A stretch of DNA of 64,000 nt from the NCBI RefSeq assembly GCF_009911645.1, contig NZ_QWKI01000038.1, forward strand, positions 1 to 64,000, in the 5' to 3' direction. The position numbers and the translations under genes are program-made. Shown one piece after another: positions 1 to 8,545 of this stretch. This stretch comes from Pseudoflavonifractor sp. 60. Its GTDB lineage: Bacteria > Bacillota > Clostridia > Oscillospirales > Oscillospiraceae. Each line of letters begins with the position of its first letter. Position 1 is the stretch's first letter. The notes under the pieces are model-generated. The model had not been told where the DNA came from. It saw nothing but the letters and a program-made list of their open reading frames with translations, and did no database searches.

Positions 1-1
1 T

Positions 2-295
2 ATTGTGCTGGATAACGGCGAGCCTTGTGTATGCGTCCAGAGTATCAGCTATTCGCTTCTCTGCCGCTGGTTCACTGCCGCCGTGCTTCCCCTTGACTGG
101 AAACTGGAAGCCGCCCTACTCCACCGGGCAGAACTGAAACGCTGTACCGAGTGCGGCGGTCAGTTTCTCCCAAAATCCAACCGGGGGAAATACTGCCCCG
201 ATTGTGCCGGACGCATGAAAAGAACCAGAGCCGCACAGCGCAAGCGGAAACAGAGGGGGAAATGTCACGCTTTAGAAAATACAGAACCCCCGTAA
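2..295 (+). CDS. Cysteine-rich VLP-type mobile-element protein (5' end outside the window)
   Basis: The reading frame is open to the left edge, so the N-terminus is missing. The visible part has a DNGEPCVCVQ segment and a C-terminal zinc-ribbon-like stretch, CTECGGQF...CPDC, followed by a very basic tail rich in K and R. This pattern matches the small cysteine-rich VLP proteins carried by Tn1549-like conjugative elements, whose function is unknown; nucleic-acid binding is inferred from the Cys pairs and the basic tail. It lies directly upstream of the element's replication genes on the same strand. The family call is from memory of the motif, not from a search. Confidence 0.7.
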   Translation: MVLDNGEPCVCVQSISYSLLCRWFTAAVLPLDWKLEAALLHRAELKRCTECGGQFLPKSNRGKYCPDCAGRMKRTRAAQRKRKQRGKCHALENTEPP

Positions 296-404
296 ATCAA
301 GGCTTCCCGGCTACTGCTCAACGGGTATGCGGTACATTTATCCTTTACCCCCGGAAAAGCCGTTTTAAATGCGTAACAGAAGCCACAGACAGGAGGTGAA
401 AACC

Positions 405-1145
405 ATAACCGAATACATTACAGCCAACACCACAATGCCGCCCTTTTTCCCCTATCCCCGATTTCTGCTGAAAATGGACTTGTCACAGACTGCAAAGCTG
501 CTCTATGCGCTGCTCCTTGACCGTTTCACCCTCTCACAGAAGAACGGCTGGCAGGACAATGAGGGCAGGACGTATATTGTCTACCCCATAGCAGAGATAG
601 CGGAAATACTGGATAAAAGCACCATGACAATACAGAACTCCCTAAAAGAACTGGATATTGCCGGGCTTTTAGAGAGGGAACGCCGGGGATTTTCCGCGCC
701 GAACCGCCTTTATGTGAAAGTGCCGGAAGTAGTAAAGGTTTCTTTGGATATGACACAAAGAAATCTTGATGTCAGTCCTAAAGAAAACTGTACATCAGAC
801 ACAAAGAAAACTTTACCTATGATACAAAGAAAACTTTACCCTAACCAACTAAATATAAACAAACTAAAAGAGAGCCAACGAATGGGAGCGTGTGGAGAGC
901 CGCCCGCGCCCTATGGCAAATACCAGAATGTTTTCCTCACTGAAAGCGAATATGCGGAGCTGAAGCAGGAATACCCGGACAGCCTTGAACGGCTTATTGA
1001 GGAAATGAGCCGGTATATTGCTTCCAGCGGGAATGACTATGCGAACCATGCCGCCACGCTTTACAGGTGGGCGGACAGGGAGAAAAAGGAGAACCCGAAA
1101 AAGGGAATCCCCGACTATTCTTTCAAAGAGGGCGAGAGCCTTTGA
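405..1145 (+). CDS. RepA-type replication initiator of a Tn1549-like element
   Basis: The N-terminal third resembles the RepA_N/replication initiator A domain found in Firmicute plasmids and conjugative transposons: a PPFFPYPRFLL entry motif, then a winged-helix-like segment with YPIAEIAEIL and NSLKELDIAGLLERERRG. Such proteins start replication of the excised circle. The start is uncertain. AGGAGG at 391-396 sits 8 nt before an in-frame ATA (405), where an ATG would be expected. Other in-frame choices are ATG 369, GTG 396 (overlapping the RBS) and ATG 435 (no RBS). Codons 110-140 are AT-rich and lysine/threonine-rich, like a linker. A DnaC-like gene follows at 1221. Confidence 0.75.
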   Translation: MTEYITANTTMPPFFPYPRFLLKMDLSQTAKLLYALLLDRFTLSQKNGWQDNEGRTYIVYPIAEIAEILDKSTMTIQNSLKELDIAGLLERERRGFSAPNRLYVKVPEVVKVSLDMTQRNLDVSPKENCTSDTKKTLPMIQRKLYPNQLNINKLKESQRMGACGEPPAPYGKYQNVFLTESEYAELKQEYPDSLERLIEEMSRYIASSGNDYANHAATLYRWADREKKENPKKGIPDYSFKEGESL

Positions 1146-1220
1146 CAGCGGAGATAAAACGCCCCGTAAACAGGGCGTACAGACAGGGCAACGAAGCACC
1201 GACAAGGAGGATTTTTTTCT

Positions 1221-2072
1221 ATGAGCGATTATGACAACACTATTTTCCGGCTTGCCACAGCACAGGAAGCAGAGCCGGAGGACTACACAGGCGGGGACGG
1301 GCTTTTATACTGCGGGAGTTGCCGCCAGCCCAAAGAAGCCTACTTCACCGAGGGAAAAGGGCTTTTCGGACGTGACCGCCACCCCAAAGAATGTGACTGC
1401 CAGCGCAAACGCCGGGAAAAGCAGGAAGCCACCGACAGGGAACGCAAGCACCGCGACACCGTGGAGGAATTAAAACGCCGGGGATTTTTCAACGCCGCCA
1501 TGCGCCAGTGGACTTTTGACAATGACAACGGCAAATGCCCCCAAATGGATAAGGCGCACTTCTATGCGGCGAACTGGGAGGAAATGAAAGCGGAAAATAT
1601 CGGCTATCTGCTATGGGGCAAGGTAGGCACAGGCAAGAGCTATTTTGCCGGGTGTATCGCCAACGCCCTTATGGAGCGTGAGGTTTCCGTGTGCATGACA
1701 AATTTTGCCTTGATACTCAATGACCTTGCCGCCAGCTACAAGGGCAGGAACGAATACATAGACCGCCTTTGCCGCTTTCCGCTACTTATCCTTGACGATT
1801 TTGGCATGGAGCGCGGCACGGAATACGGGCTTGAACAGGTATACAACGTGGTTGACAGCCGATACCGAAGCCGGAAGCCGCTGATTGTCACAACGAATTT
1901 GACGCTGGAGGAATTACAGCACCCGGAGGACACCGCCCATGCCCGGATTTATGACCGTCTGCTTGAAATGTGCTGCCCTGTCTGCATTACCGGGGAGAAC
2001 ATCAGGAAAGCCACGGCACAGGGGAAAATGGAACGGTTAAAAGGACTGATGAACGGAAAGGAGCGCCTATGA
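1221..2072 (+). CDS. DnaC/IstB-like AAA+ ATPase, putative helicase loader of the element
   Basis: This 283-residue protein has an N-terminal Cys cluster (YCGSCRQ...CDCQRK, about residues 30-60) and a C-terminal AAA+ core. Walker A is GKVGTGKSYFAG near residue 138 and Walker B is LLILDDFG near 190, with a sensor-like VTTNLTLEEL. Proteins of this kind load the replicative helicase onto the circular form of conjugative elements. The start is an ATG with AAGGAGG upstream. It follows the RepA-type gene and overlaps the next gene by 4 nt (ATGA), which suggests translational coupling and one replication operon. Confidence 0.85.
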   Translation: MSDYDNTIFRLATAQEAEPEDYTGGDGLLYCGSCRQPKEAYFTEGKGLFGRDRHPKECDCQRKRREKQEATDRERKHRDTVEELKRRGFFNAAMRQWTFDNDNGKCPQMDKAHFYAANWEEMKAENIGYLLWGKVGTGKSYFAGCIANALMEREVSVCMTNFALILNDLAASYKGRNEYIDRLCRFPLLILDDFGMERGTEYGLEQVYNVVDSRYRSRKPLIVTTNLTLEELQHPEDTAHARIYDRLLEMCCPVCITGENIRKATAQGKMERLKGLMNGKERL

Positions 2073-2254
2073 ACAATGACACCAGCAAGACCAGCCGCGC
2101 CGCCGCCCCTCTGGACGCGAAGCCCGACCTTGTGAAACGGATAGGGAACACCACCTTTGACGTTCATATCCATTTCAGCGAAACGAGCCGGGAAACCTTT
2201 ACGGATAAGGTAGTGCGGCTTATTGAGAATGACAAGGACAGTGTAACCAACTGA
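2069..2254 (+). CDS. Transposon-encoded TnpW family protein
   Basis: A 61-residue protein starting at the ATG that overlaps the stop of the DnaC-like gene. Its core, IGNTTFDVHIHFS...ETFTDKVVRLI, is the signature of the small TnpW proteins found in Tn1549/CTn elements; their role is not established. A longer in-frame extension to 1970 exists but would overlap the ATPase gene deeply, so the coupled start is preferred. The protein is intact, and the element is broken immediately downstream. Confidence 0.75.
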   Translation: MNNDTSKTSRAAAPLDAKPDLVKRIGNTTFDVHIHFSETSRETFTDKVVRLIENDKDSVTN

Positions 2255-2284
2255 AAAGAAGATACACTTTTTCTTGTTCCCTAC

Positions 2285-3310
2285 TTGACATTACCAAAAG
2301 GGAGCCTCTTGATCGAGGTAGGCCAGCTCCTAAAACGGGGCGAATATAGGATAAAAGTGCTGAATACCATCAATTTTTCCAAATCCATGCGATATAACCC
2401 GTTCGCCTATCTGCACAGCGAAAAGGACATCTTAAAGCTGGTAAACACCATCATCGCCAACACCAAGGGCGACGGCGAAAAATCCGCAGAGGATTTTTGG
2501 GTGAAGTCCGAACGGCTATTTTACACCGCCCTAATCGGCTACATCTGGTACGAGGCCCCGGAGAACGAGAAAAACTTCACCACCCTGCTTGAAATGATAA
2601 ATGCCAGTGAAGCCAGAGAGGACGATGCCGAATTTCAAAGCCCTGTGGATGAAATGTTCGCCCAGCTTGCGGAAAAGGAACCGGAGCATTTCGCCGTCCG
2701 ACAATATCAAAAGTTTCTGCTTTCGGCTGGCAAAACTCGTTCCTCTATCCTTATTTCCTGCGGGGCAAGGTTAGCGCCCTTTGACATCCGGGAAGTCCGT
2801 GAGCTGATGGAAACCGACGAAATGGAGCTGGACGCCCTGGGCGACCGCAAAACGGCCCTGTTCCTTATCATGTCGGACACGGACACGACATTCAATTTCA
2901 TACTGGCGATGCTGCAAAGCCAGCTTATCAATCTGCTGTGCGACCGGGCCGACGACGTGTACGGCGGGAGGCTTCCCGTCCATGTCCGGCTGATACTGGA
3001 CGAGTTCGCCAACATCGGGCAGATACCCAACTTTGACAAGCTGATCGCCACCATCCGAAGCCGGGAAATCTCGGCTTCTATTATTTTGCAAAGTCAATCG
3101 CAGTTGAAAAGCATCTACAAGGATGCCGCCGACATCATCAGCGACAACTGCGACTGTACTTTATTTTTGAGTGGGCGGGGGAAGAACGCCAAGGAAATTT
3201 CCGACGCGCTGGGCCGGGAAACCATCGACAGCTACAACACGTCGGAGAACCGGGGCAGCCAGACCTCCCACGGACTGAATTATCAAAAATTGGGAAAGGA
3301 TATGCCATAA
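2285..3310 (+). pseudogene. VirD4/TraG-type coupling protein fragment, both ends missing
   Basis: This open frame of about 340 codons matches the middle of a conjugative coupling protein: YNPFAYLHSEKDILKLVNTI, the Walker B region VRLILDEFANIGQIPNF and SASIILQSQSQLKSIY. It has no Walker A P-loop and lacks roughly the first 200 residues; homology starts abruptly at LPKGSLLIEVGQLL with only a TTG codon before it. At the 3' end the frame stops after NYQKLGKDMP, short of the usual C-terminal tail. It lies between tnpW and a tnpV stub, positions consistent with internal deletions. It is unlikely to work in DNA transfer. Confidence 0.8.
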
Positions 3311-3421
3311 TACCTTGTGACGAGTTCAGTTGCCCACAAAAATTCACGAACAGGGACACGATCAACTGGACTTTTCGTGGAAAGAATAGGACAATAGGAC
3401 TTGAACACAAGGAGGTTCATT

Positions 3422-3469
3422 ATGGCAAAATTAACCTATACGAGAGTAGGCGACTACTACATCCCAGAT
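3422..3469 (+). pseudogene. 5' remnant of a TnpV-type transposon gene
   Basis: AAGGAGG is followed by ATG and 16 codons reading MAKLTYTRVGDYYIPD, the characteristic start of TnpV proteins of Tn1549-like elements. Homology ends at about 3467-3469. The following DNA reads in the opposite direction as an ECF sigma factor, so this point is the element/chromosome breakpoint. Translation continues out of register into the antisense of the sigma gene, which would give a meaningless fusion ending near 3829. Confidence 0.65.
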
Positions 3470-3769
3470 CAGGCCGTCCCTGGGGTCCTCCCACACCAGG
3501 GTATCCAGAGCGGAAGCGTCCTCCCGGCACCTGCGCCACCAGTGCCTGAGCTGGTCCCGGTACTCGTTTCGGGCTGTGACAATGAGCCACGCCTTTTCGT
3601 GCTCCGGATCACGAAAGGGGGTGTCCCGCTCCATAGCCCTGCGAAAGACGGTCTGGGCGGCATCCTCGGCGTCGGGTACGCTCTTCATCATCACCAGACA
3701 GACCTGATACACCAGCTTAAACTGCCGCCGGTATATCTCCGCTATCTCCTCCTGGGAGTACGCCCCCAT
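3468..3769 (-). pseudogene. ECF RNA polymerase sigma factor, truncated after region 2
   Basis: Starting from an ATG with AAAGGAGG upstream, about 100 residues match sigma-70 region 2 of ECF sigma factors: YRRQFKLVYQVCLVMM, DAEDAAQTVFRRAM and KAWLIVTARNEYRDQLRHWW. Region 4, which contacts the -35 element, is absent. After EDPRDGLIW the frame runs into the reverse complement of the TnpV start. The arrangement implies that insertion or later deletion of the conjugative element removed the 3' half of the gene and whatever lay downstream, such as an anti-sigma partner. It is probably non-functional. Confidence 0.7.
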
Positions 3770-3992
3770 TGCCGCCGCCTCCTTTCTGTCCTTCTGTTTA
3801 TTACACGATCCAGACCAGGATTTTGTTGAGGTGCTCAGAAAAATTTTGGAGGGTATTTTATACTGTTTCTTAATTATAGGTAAAAATATTCAATTACAAA
3901 GCGCATGGAATCCGTCTGTCCAGTCCTGGGAAAACCGCCCAAAAATCTGGTCTCTCCCGTCAGGCGAAGAAACTGGAGTATTTGGACAGCTG

Positions 3993-4028
3993 TCAAAGCC
4001 GGCTGTTTTTACCGCAGCCGGCTTTGTA
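3993..4028. terminator. Hairpin downstream of the 4040-4894 gene
   Basis: AAAGCCGGCTG pairs with CAGCCGGCTTT across a short loop. It lies just past the stop codon of the minus-strand operon. The T-tract is weak on both strands, so it may be a terminator or an RNA-stabilising hairpin. The rest of the 3770-4039 gap shows AT-rich promoter-like DNA but no gene. Confidence 0.45.
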
Positions 4029-4039
4029 TTTGGGGGCAT

Positions 4040-4894
4040 TTACTTTTCGATGCCCCGTTTCTTCATCCATTCGGGCAGCTCATCGGGTTTCAGACCGTTG
4101 TACTTGCAGCCGGGGTAGCGGCAGTTGGCGCAGTTGCCCTTGTTGCCCTTGACGGGAGGCTCGCCCTTGATGTTCTTCTCCAGGAACTCCACCAGGGCCT
4201 TGATATCGGCCTCCTCGCCGTCCACGGCCCAGTAGTGGGCGCCCTCGCTGCTGCCGATGCCACCGGCGCACACCACCTTGGCGTCACAGCGGAACATAGC
4301 TTGGATGGCCTCCACCTCGGTGAGGATGTCGGCGCTGGACAGGCAGTACAGCCCGGGGTCGGCGCCCATGGAGATGTCGATGTGGCTGGCTCCGCCTAGG
4401 GCGCGGCTGGCGGCGGGAACGCTGGGCACCATCTTCTCATAGCCCACAGGGCAGATCCATTTCAGCCCCTTGCTGGTCATATAGCCGATGAAGTTGGGGA
4501 CGGTGCCGCCGTTGAAGCCGGAGGTGATGACCCCCACATGACCGTCCTGGTCGAAGGCGTTAGCCCCTTTGATGATGACGGTGTCGGCGTGGTAGTCCTG
4601 CAACGCCTCGGCAATCGTCTTGTCTACGGGCTGTCCCTTGTAGAACACATTGGGGAAGCTCTTGCGGCTGGAGGGCTCAGTGACGCACAGCAGGCCGTCG
4701 GTGCTGCTGCCCACGGTACACAGGCCGGGCTCCACCTCATAGCCCAGCTCCTGAGCGATAAAGGCGTTGGTGGTGCCGCCGGCCAGCAGGACATAGGCGT
4801 CCTTCCAGGCCTTTTGGAACTCGGGGGTCTGAATGACCGCCTTGGCAATCAGACGGCGGGCCTCGGCAGGGGTCAAAACAAAGGTAGCTTTCAT
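4040..4894 (-). CDS. Conserved protein of unknown function, possible ISOCOT-fold enzyme with C-terminal Cys cluster
   Basis: I do not recognise a named family. The 284-residue protein has glycine-rich segments, VLLAGGTTNAFIAQELG near residue 38 and TVIIKGANAFDQDGHVGV near 108, which resemble the sugar-isomerase/CoA-transferase (NagB/RpiA/LUD-like) fold; this is only a visual similarity. The C-terminus carries CANCRYPGCKYNG, a possible metal site. It has no signal peptide or membrane segment. It is the last gene of a minus-strand operon with an FAH-family hydrolase, a symporter and an aminotransferase, so a role in the same catabolic pathway is inferred. Confidence 0.6.
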   Translation of the reverse strand: MKATFVLTPAEARRLIAKAVIQTPEFQKAWKDAYVLLAGGTTNAFIAQELGYEVEPGLCTVGSSTDGLLCVTEPSSRKSFPNVFYKGQPVDKTIAEALQDYHADTVIIKGANAFDQDGHVGVITSGFNGGTVPNFIGYMTSKGLKWICPVGYEKMVPSVPAASRALGGASHIDISMGADPGLYCLSSADILTEVEAIQAMFRCDAKVVCAGGIGSSEGAHYWAVDGEEADIKALVEFLEKNIKGEPPVKGNKGNCANCRYPGCKYNGLKPDELPEWMKKRGIEK

Positions 4895-4924
4895 GATAAT
4901 CGCTCCATTCTAAACTTTTTGAAA

Positions 4925-4947
4925 TTCCCGCCCCGCTGGAACGGGAA
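4925..4947. repeat. Intercistronic hairpin, copy A
   Basis: TTCCCG(CCCCGCTGGAA)CGGGAA forms a GC-rich hairpin directly after the FAH-family gene stop. A near-identical hairpin follows the symporter gene at 5913-5933. Their shared position after stop codons suggests mRNA processing or stabilisation sites rather than full terminators. Confidence 0.45.
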
Positions 4948-4953
4948 GCTGTT

Positions 4954-5880
4954 TTACGCCTTCTCAGGGTGCTTCTTCAAATCGACCACGGGGTTGAGCA
5001 GGGGCCGCATCTCGAAGCCGTCGGGGCCGACAATGCGGCACTCGGCCATGTCGCCGTCCTGGATGTGGAAGGCCCGGGGGGTTCCGGTGGACAGAATGTC
5101 GCCGGCGTACCAGCCCTGAATACTGCTGTGGAGAGAAACCAGCCGGGCGGGGCGGTGGGTCATGTTGGCCACCACGTTCTTGGCGTAAATCTCGCCGTTG
5201 TGGACGGACTGAACCTCCAGCTTGAGCACGTCGGGCACTTCATCCGAGGTGACCAGCTCGGGACCGAAGGAGAAGAAGGTGGGAAAGTTCTTCACGATGC
5301 ACAGATACCGGGGATTGCCGCTGACATAGTCGTTGCCCTTGAGGATGGATTCCTCCGTCATGTCCAGGATGGTGGTGTAGCCCACAATGGCGTCCTGCCA
5401 GTTCTCCTCGGACACGTCCCGGCAGTCCTTGCCCATGATGACGCCCAGCTCCGCCTCGGCGGTGGTCTTCTGGGCCTCTTTCAGGGTGGGCAGCTTGATA
5501 TCGTCGCCAGGGCCAACCAGGGTATCGGCCATTTTAAAGAAGCTGCCAGGGAAGCCGGTGGGGGCGGCGGAACCGATATCCCCGGCGTGGTCCACGTAGT
5601 TCAGACCGATCCCGAAGATGCGCTTGGGGTTGCGGTACAGGGGGGCGTAGACCACCTCCTCCTGAGGGACCAGGCCAGACAGATTGTTCAGCTCAGCCTT
5701 GCCGCCCTGGTTGTACCAGGCGGTCAGGCCGGGAATTTCACCAGCCTGGATAAGGGACAGCATGTCGGTGCTCCAGGCGGTACCCTTGGCGGCGTTGAGG
5801 GCGGCGATGGGGAACACGCCCTTGGGGGTGACGATACCGGCGATTTCAGCGCCGTTCTTTTTAATGGTAGCGAGACGCAT
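4954..5880 (-). CDS. Fumarylacetoacetate hydrolase (FAH) family protein
   Basis: This 308-residue protein has the FAH C-terminal domain: FGIGLNYVDHAGD near residue 90, the acidic metal site AEAELGVIMGKDC and the third ligand region TTILDMTEESIL. The family cleaves or tautomerises beta-diketo and 2-oxo acids (acylpyruvases, 2-oxopentenoate hydratases, oxaloacetate tautomerase) using Mg2+ or Mn2+. The exact substrate cannot be told. The start is the ATG at 5880, with GGGAGG 7 nt upstream; a TTG two codons earlier is rejected. It lies between a symporter and an unknown gene in the operon that begins with the aminotransferase. Confidence 0.9.
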   Translation of the reverse strand: MRLATIKKNGAEIAGIVTPKGVFPIAALNAAKGTAWSTDMLSLIQAGEIPGLTAWYNQGGKAELNNLSGLVPQEEVVYAPLYRNPKRIFGIGLNYVDHAGDIGSAAPTGFPGSFFKMADTLVGPGDDIKLPTLKEAQKTTAEAELGVIMGKDCRDVSEENWQDAIVGYTTILDMTEESILKGNDYVSGNPRYLCIVKNFPTFFSFGPELVTSDEVPDVLKLEVQSVHNGEIYAKNVVANMTHRPARLVSLHSSIQGWYAGDILSTGTPRAFHIQDGDMAECRIVGPDGFEMRPLLNPVVDLKKHPEKA

Positions 5881-5912
5881 ATTCAATTCCTCCCAAATAA
5901 TTTTTTTAGAGC

Positions 5913-5933
5913 TCCCGCCCCATGGGGGCGGGA
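5913..5933. repeat. Intercistronic hairpin, copy B
   Basis: TCCCGCCCC-ATG-GGGGCGGGA is a perfect hairpin just past the symporter stop. On the minus strand it is followed by an A-rich stretch, so it is not a classic terminator. It is a near-repeat of the 4925-4947 hairpin. Confidence 0.5.
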
Positions 5934-5939
5934 ATCAGC

Positions 5940-7169
5940 TTACTTCCTGGCGGCGGCAACAGGGGGCTCAATCATCTTTTCGCTGCGGGCCACCACCATG
6001 GTGGTGACAACGTCGCCTGTGACGTTGAAGGTGGTATTTGCCATATCAATGAGACGGAAAATACCGGCAATCATGCCCACGATCTCCAGGGGCAGGCCCA
6101 TGTTGGTCAGCAGGATAGTGGTCATAATGATGGCGCCGCCGGGTACGCCGGGACAGCCCATTGCCACCAGTACCGTGGAGATCACAATGTTGACCAGGGC
6201 GGCGGGAGTCAGCTCCATGCCGTAGATCTGAGCGGTCATAACAATGGCCGCGGCATAGTAGATACAGCCGCCGTTCATGTTGATGGTGGCGCCCAGGGGC
6301 AGAGAGAAGGAGGACAGCTCCGGGGACACACCAAAGTCGTCATTGGTAACAGAGGTGGTGATGGGCAGTGAGCCGGCGCTGCTGGTGGTGCTCAGGGTGA
6401 CCACCCACACCTTCCAGATACCCTTGAAAAACTGTCCGATGGGGAACCGGGCCAGCAGAGCGACCATAGGGACGTACATCAGGAAGACCAGAATCACATC
6501 GGAGGCGTAGACGGTGAGGATCAGCTTACCCAGAGGGCCAAAGATCTTCAGTCCATACGCGCCTACCGAGTCAGCCAGCAGGGCACACACGCCGATGGGA
6601 GAAAACTCCATGACAATGGCGGTAATTTTGGACATGACGTCGGAAAAGCTCTGGATAGCGGAGGCGAGACGCTCCCCCTGTTCCCCCATCATAATGAGGG
6701 CGACGCCCAGGAAGATGGAGAAGACGATGATCTGGAGCATATTGGTGTTGACAAAGGACTGGAAGATATTGGACGGGAAAGCGTCCACAATGGTGTCCAG
6801 CACACTGGGCATGGCCTGGGCCTCATACTGGCTGCTTTCTGCCAGGGCGCTCATATCAAAGCCCTGTCCTGGATTGGTGATATTTGCCATCAACAATCCC
6901 AGGGCCACCGAAATAGCGGAGGTGAGGGCGTACAGTCCCACCACCTTCACACCGATGCTGCGCAGCTTACGCAGGTCGCCCAGACTGGCCACGCCGGCGG
7001 TGATGGAGCAGAACACCAGGGGAACCACGATCATTCTGATCATGTTCAGGAAGATGGTGCCCAGGGGCTTCAGGACGGTGGCCTTCTCCTGGAAGATCAG
7101 GCCGATCACGATGCCCAGTCCAAAGCCGATGAAGGTTTTCAGGGCCAGGCTCATCTTTTTCTGTTTCAA
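5940..7169 (-). CDS. Dicarboxylate/amino acid:cation symporter (DAACS/GltP type)
   Basis: This 409-residue polytopic membrane protein has the hallmark motifs of the glutamate transporter family: the serine-rich hairpin loop STTSSAGSLP, LPLGATINMNG (TM7), GVPGGAI (HP2) and DMANTTFNVTGD (TM8). It would import C4-dicarboxylates or acidic/neutral amino acids with Na+ or H+. The start is a TTG with GGGAGG 9 nt upstream; an ATG six codons later is too far from the RBS. It is the second gene of the aminotransferase operon and probably supplies its substrate. Confidence 0.92.
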   Translation of the reverse strand: MKQKKMSLALKTFIGFGLGIVIGLIFQEKATVLKPLGTIFLNMIRMIVVPLVFCSITAGVASLGDLRKLRSIGVKVVGLYALTSAISVALGLLMANITNPGQGFDMSALAESSQYEAQAMPSVLDTIVDAFPSNIFQSFVNTNMLQIIVFSIFLGVALIMMGEQGERLASAIQSFSDVMSKITAIVMEFSPIGVCALLADSVGAYGLKIFGPLGKLILTVYASDVILVFLMYVPMVALLARFPIGQFFKGIWKVWVVTLSTTSSAGSLPITTSVTNDDFGVSPELSSFSLPLGATINMNGGCIYYAAAIVMTAQIYGMELTPAALVNIVISTVLVAMGCPGVPGGAIIMTTILLTNMGLPLEIVGMIAGIFRLIDMANTTFNVTGDVVTTMVVARSEKMIEPPVAAARK

Positions 7170-7198
7170 AGTCTTTGTCCTCCCTCTCTATTCATTTG

Positions 7199-8359
7199 TC
7201 AAGGTTTCTGCTGAAGCTGCTCAACGGCTTTCTTCAGCTGTGCGCATCCCTCCACGATATTGTCATAGCTGTTGGCAAAAGACATCCGCAGATAGCCCTC
7301 GCCGCCGGGGCCGAACACGTCGCCGGGCACTAGGGCAATCTTGGCGTTCTCCAGCAAATAGGCGGACAGATCGGCGGATTTCATATTCAAGGACTTGCAG
7401 TTGATGAAGATGTAGAACGCGCCCTTGGGGCACTCGCAGTGCAGGCCGGGGATCTCGTTGATCGCCTTGACGGCGTAATCCCGGCGGCGCTGGTATTCTT
7501 TCACCATCTCGCTGACCACGTCCCCCTCCTCGTTGAGGGCGGCGATGGCGGCCACCTGGACGAAGTTGGGGGCACAGGTGGTGTTGTGCTGGTGGAACTT
7601 GTTCATGGCCAAAATATATTCCTCGGGAGCGGCTACATAGCCCAGCCGCCAGCCGTCCATGGCGTAGGCCTTTGACATACCGTTCATGGTGAAGGTGCGC
7701 TCCTTCATCCCAGGCAGGGAGGCAATGCTGATGTGCTTGGCCCCGTCGTAGACCAGCCGCTCGTAGACCTCGTCGGAAATGACCATCAGGTCGTTTTTCA
7801 CGGCGATCTCAGCCAGCTCCTTGAGCACATCCTCGGACAGCACACCGCCAGTGGGATTGTTGGGGGTGATGATGACGATGGCCCGGGTCTTGGGGGTGAT
7901 CTTTGCTTTGACCTCCTCCAGGTCCATCTGGAAGCCGGTCTCCTCGGTGAGGCCGTAGGTGACCGCCTTGGCTCCCAGCAGACTGGGAACATTGATATAG
8001 TTGAGCCACACCGGGTCGGGGACCAGAATCTCGTCCCCCTCCTCCAGGATGGTAGCCAGGACGGCAAACACCGCCTCGGACAGGCCCACAGTGACCAGCA
8101 CTTCGGAGGCTTTATAATCCACGATGTTCTCCCGCTTCAGCTTGTCCGCGATGGCCTGGCGCAGCTCCATCAGGCCGAAGTTGGAGGTGTAGTGGACCTT
8201 GCCCTCGGCCAGGGCCTGTTCCGCCGCCTTCTTGATGTACTCCGGGGTGTCGAAGTCAGGCCGCCCGATCTCAAAGTGGAGGACCTTTTCCCCTGCCCGC
8301 TCCATTGCCAGCGCCTTCTCGTTGACCTTGCGGATACCGGATGGCGCCATCCGGTTCAT
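7199..8359 (-). CDS. PLP-dependent class I/II aminotransferase
   Basis: The fold-type I aminotransferase signature is complete: NPTGGV, SDEVYERLVYD, the PLP-lysine motif NGMSKAYAMDGWRLGY and the carboxylate-binding LRMSFANS near the end. The length (386 residues) fits the aspartate/aromatic aminotransferase I-gamma group; the amino donor is not resolved. Start problem: the first ATG is at 8359, but GGAGG (8391-8395) lies 31 nt upstream. The RBS is instead correctly spaced before in-frame ATT (8386)/ATA (8383), which would add IAAKIAAR. This is the first gene of a four-gene operon behind LysR-type operator copy 1. Confidence 0.9.
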   Translation of the reverse strand: MNRMAPSGIRKVNEKALAMERAGEKVLHFEIGRPDFDTPEYIKKAAEQALAEGKVHYTSNFGLMELRQAIADKLKRENIVDYKASEVLVTVGLSEAVFAVLATILEEGDEILVPDPVWLNYINVPSLLGAKAVTYGLTEETGFQMDLEEVKAKITPKTRAIVIITPNNPTGGVLSEDVLKELAEIAVKNDLMVISDEVYERLVYDGAKHISIASLPGMKERTFTMNGMSKAYAMDGWRLGYVAAPEEYILAMNKFHQHNTTCAPNFVQVAAIAALNEEGDVVSEMVKEYQRRRDYAVKAINEIPGLHCECPKGAFYIFINCKSLNMKSADLSAYLLENAKIALVPGDVFGPGGEGYLRMSFANSYDNIVEGCAQLKKAVEQLQQKP

Positions 8360-8444
8360 CCGCGCCGCGATTTTTGCCGCTATAATTTTGCCTCCTTCAA
8401 TTAGGTAAACTTGTTTGAAATGAGCGGTGTTTTCTGCTGTCTTT

Positions 8445-8516
8445 GATACTATTTAGCCATAAAAGTGGGGGAAAGTAAAATACGAAAAAACTGAACACGT
8501 TATATCTGATTTCGTA
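8445..8516 (-). promoter_or_regulatory. LysR-type operator/promoter copy 1 (aminotransferase operon)
   Basis: TACGAAA (8481-8487) and TTTCGTA (8510-8516) form a dyad spanning 36 bp. A -10-like TAGTAT on the minus strand (8446-8451) puts the dyad centre near -60, typical for LysR activators. Aligning this stretch without gaps to 9450-9521 shows conserved blocks and identical spacing. Confidence 0.7.
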
Positions 8517-8545
8517 TAAGCTCTATGCAGGCTGCATAAACACAG

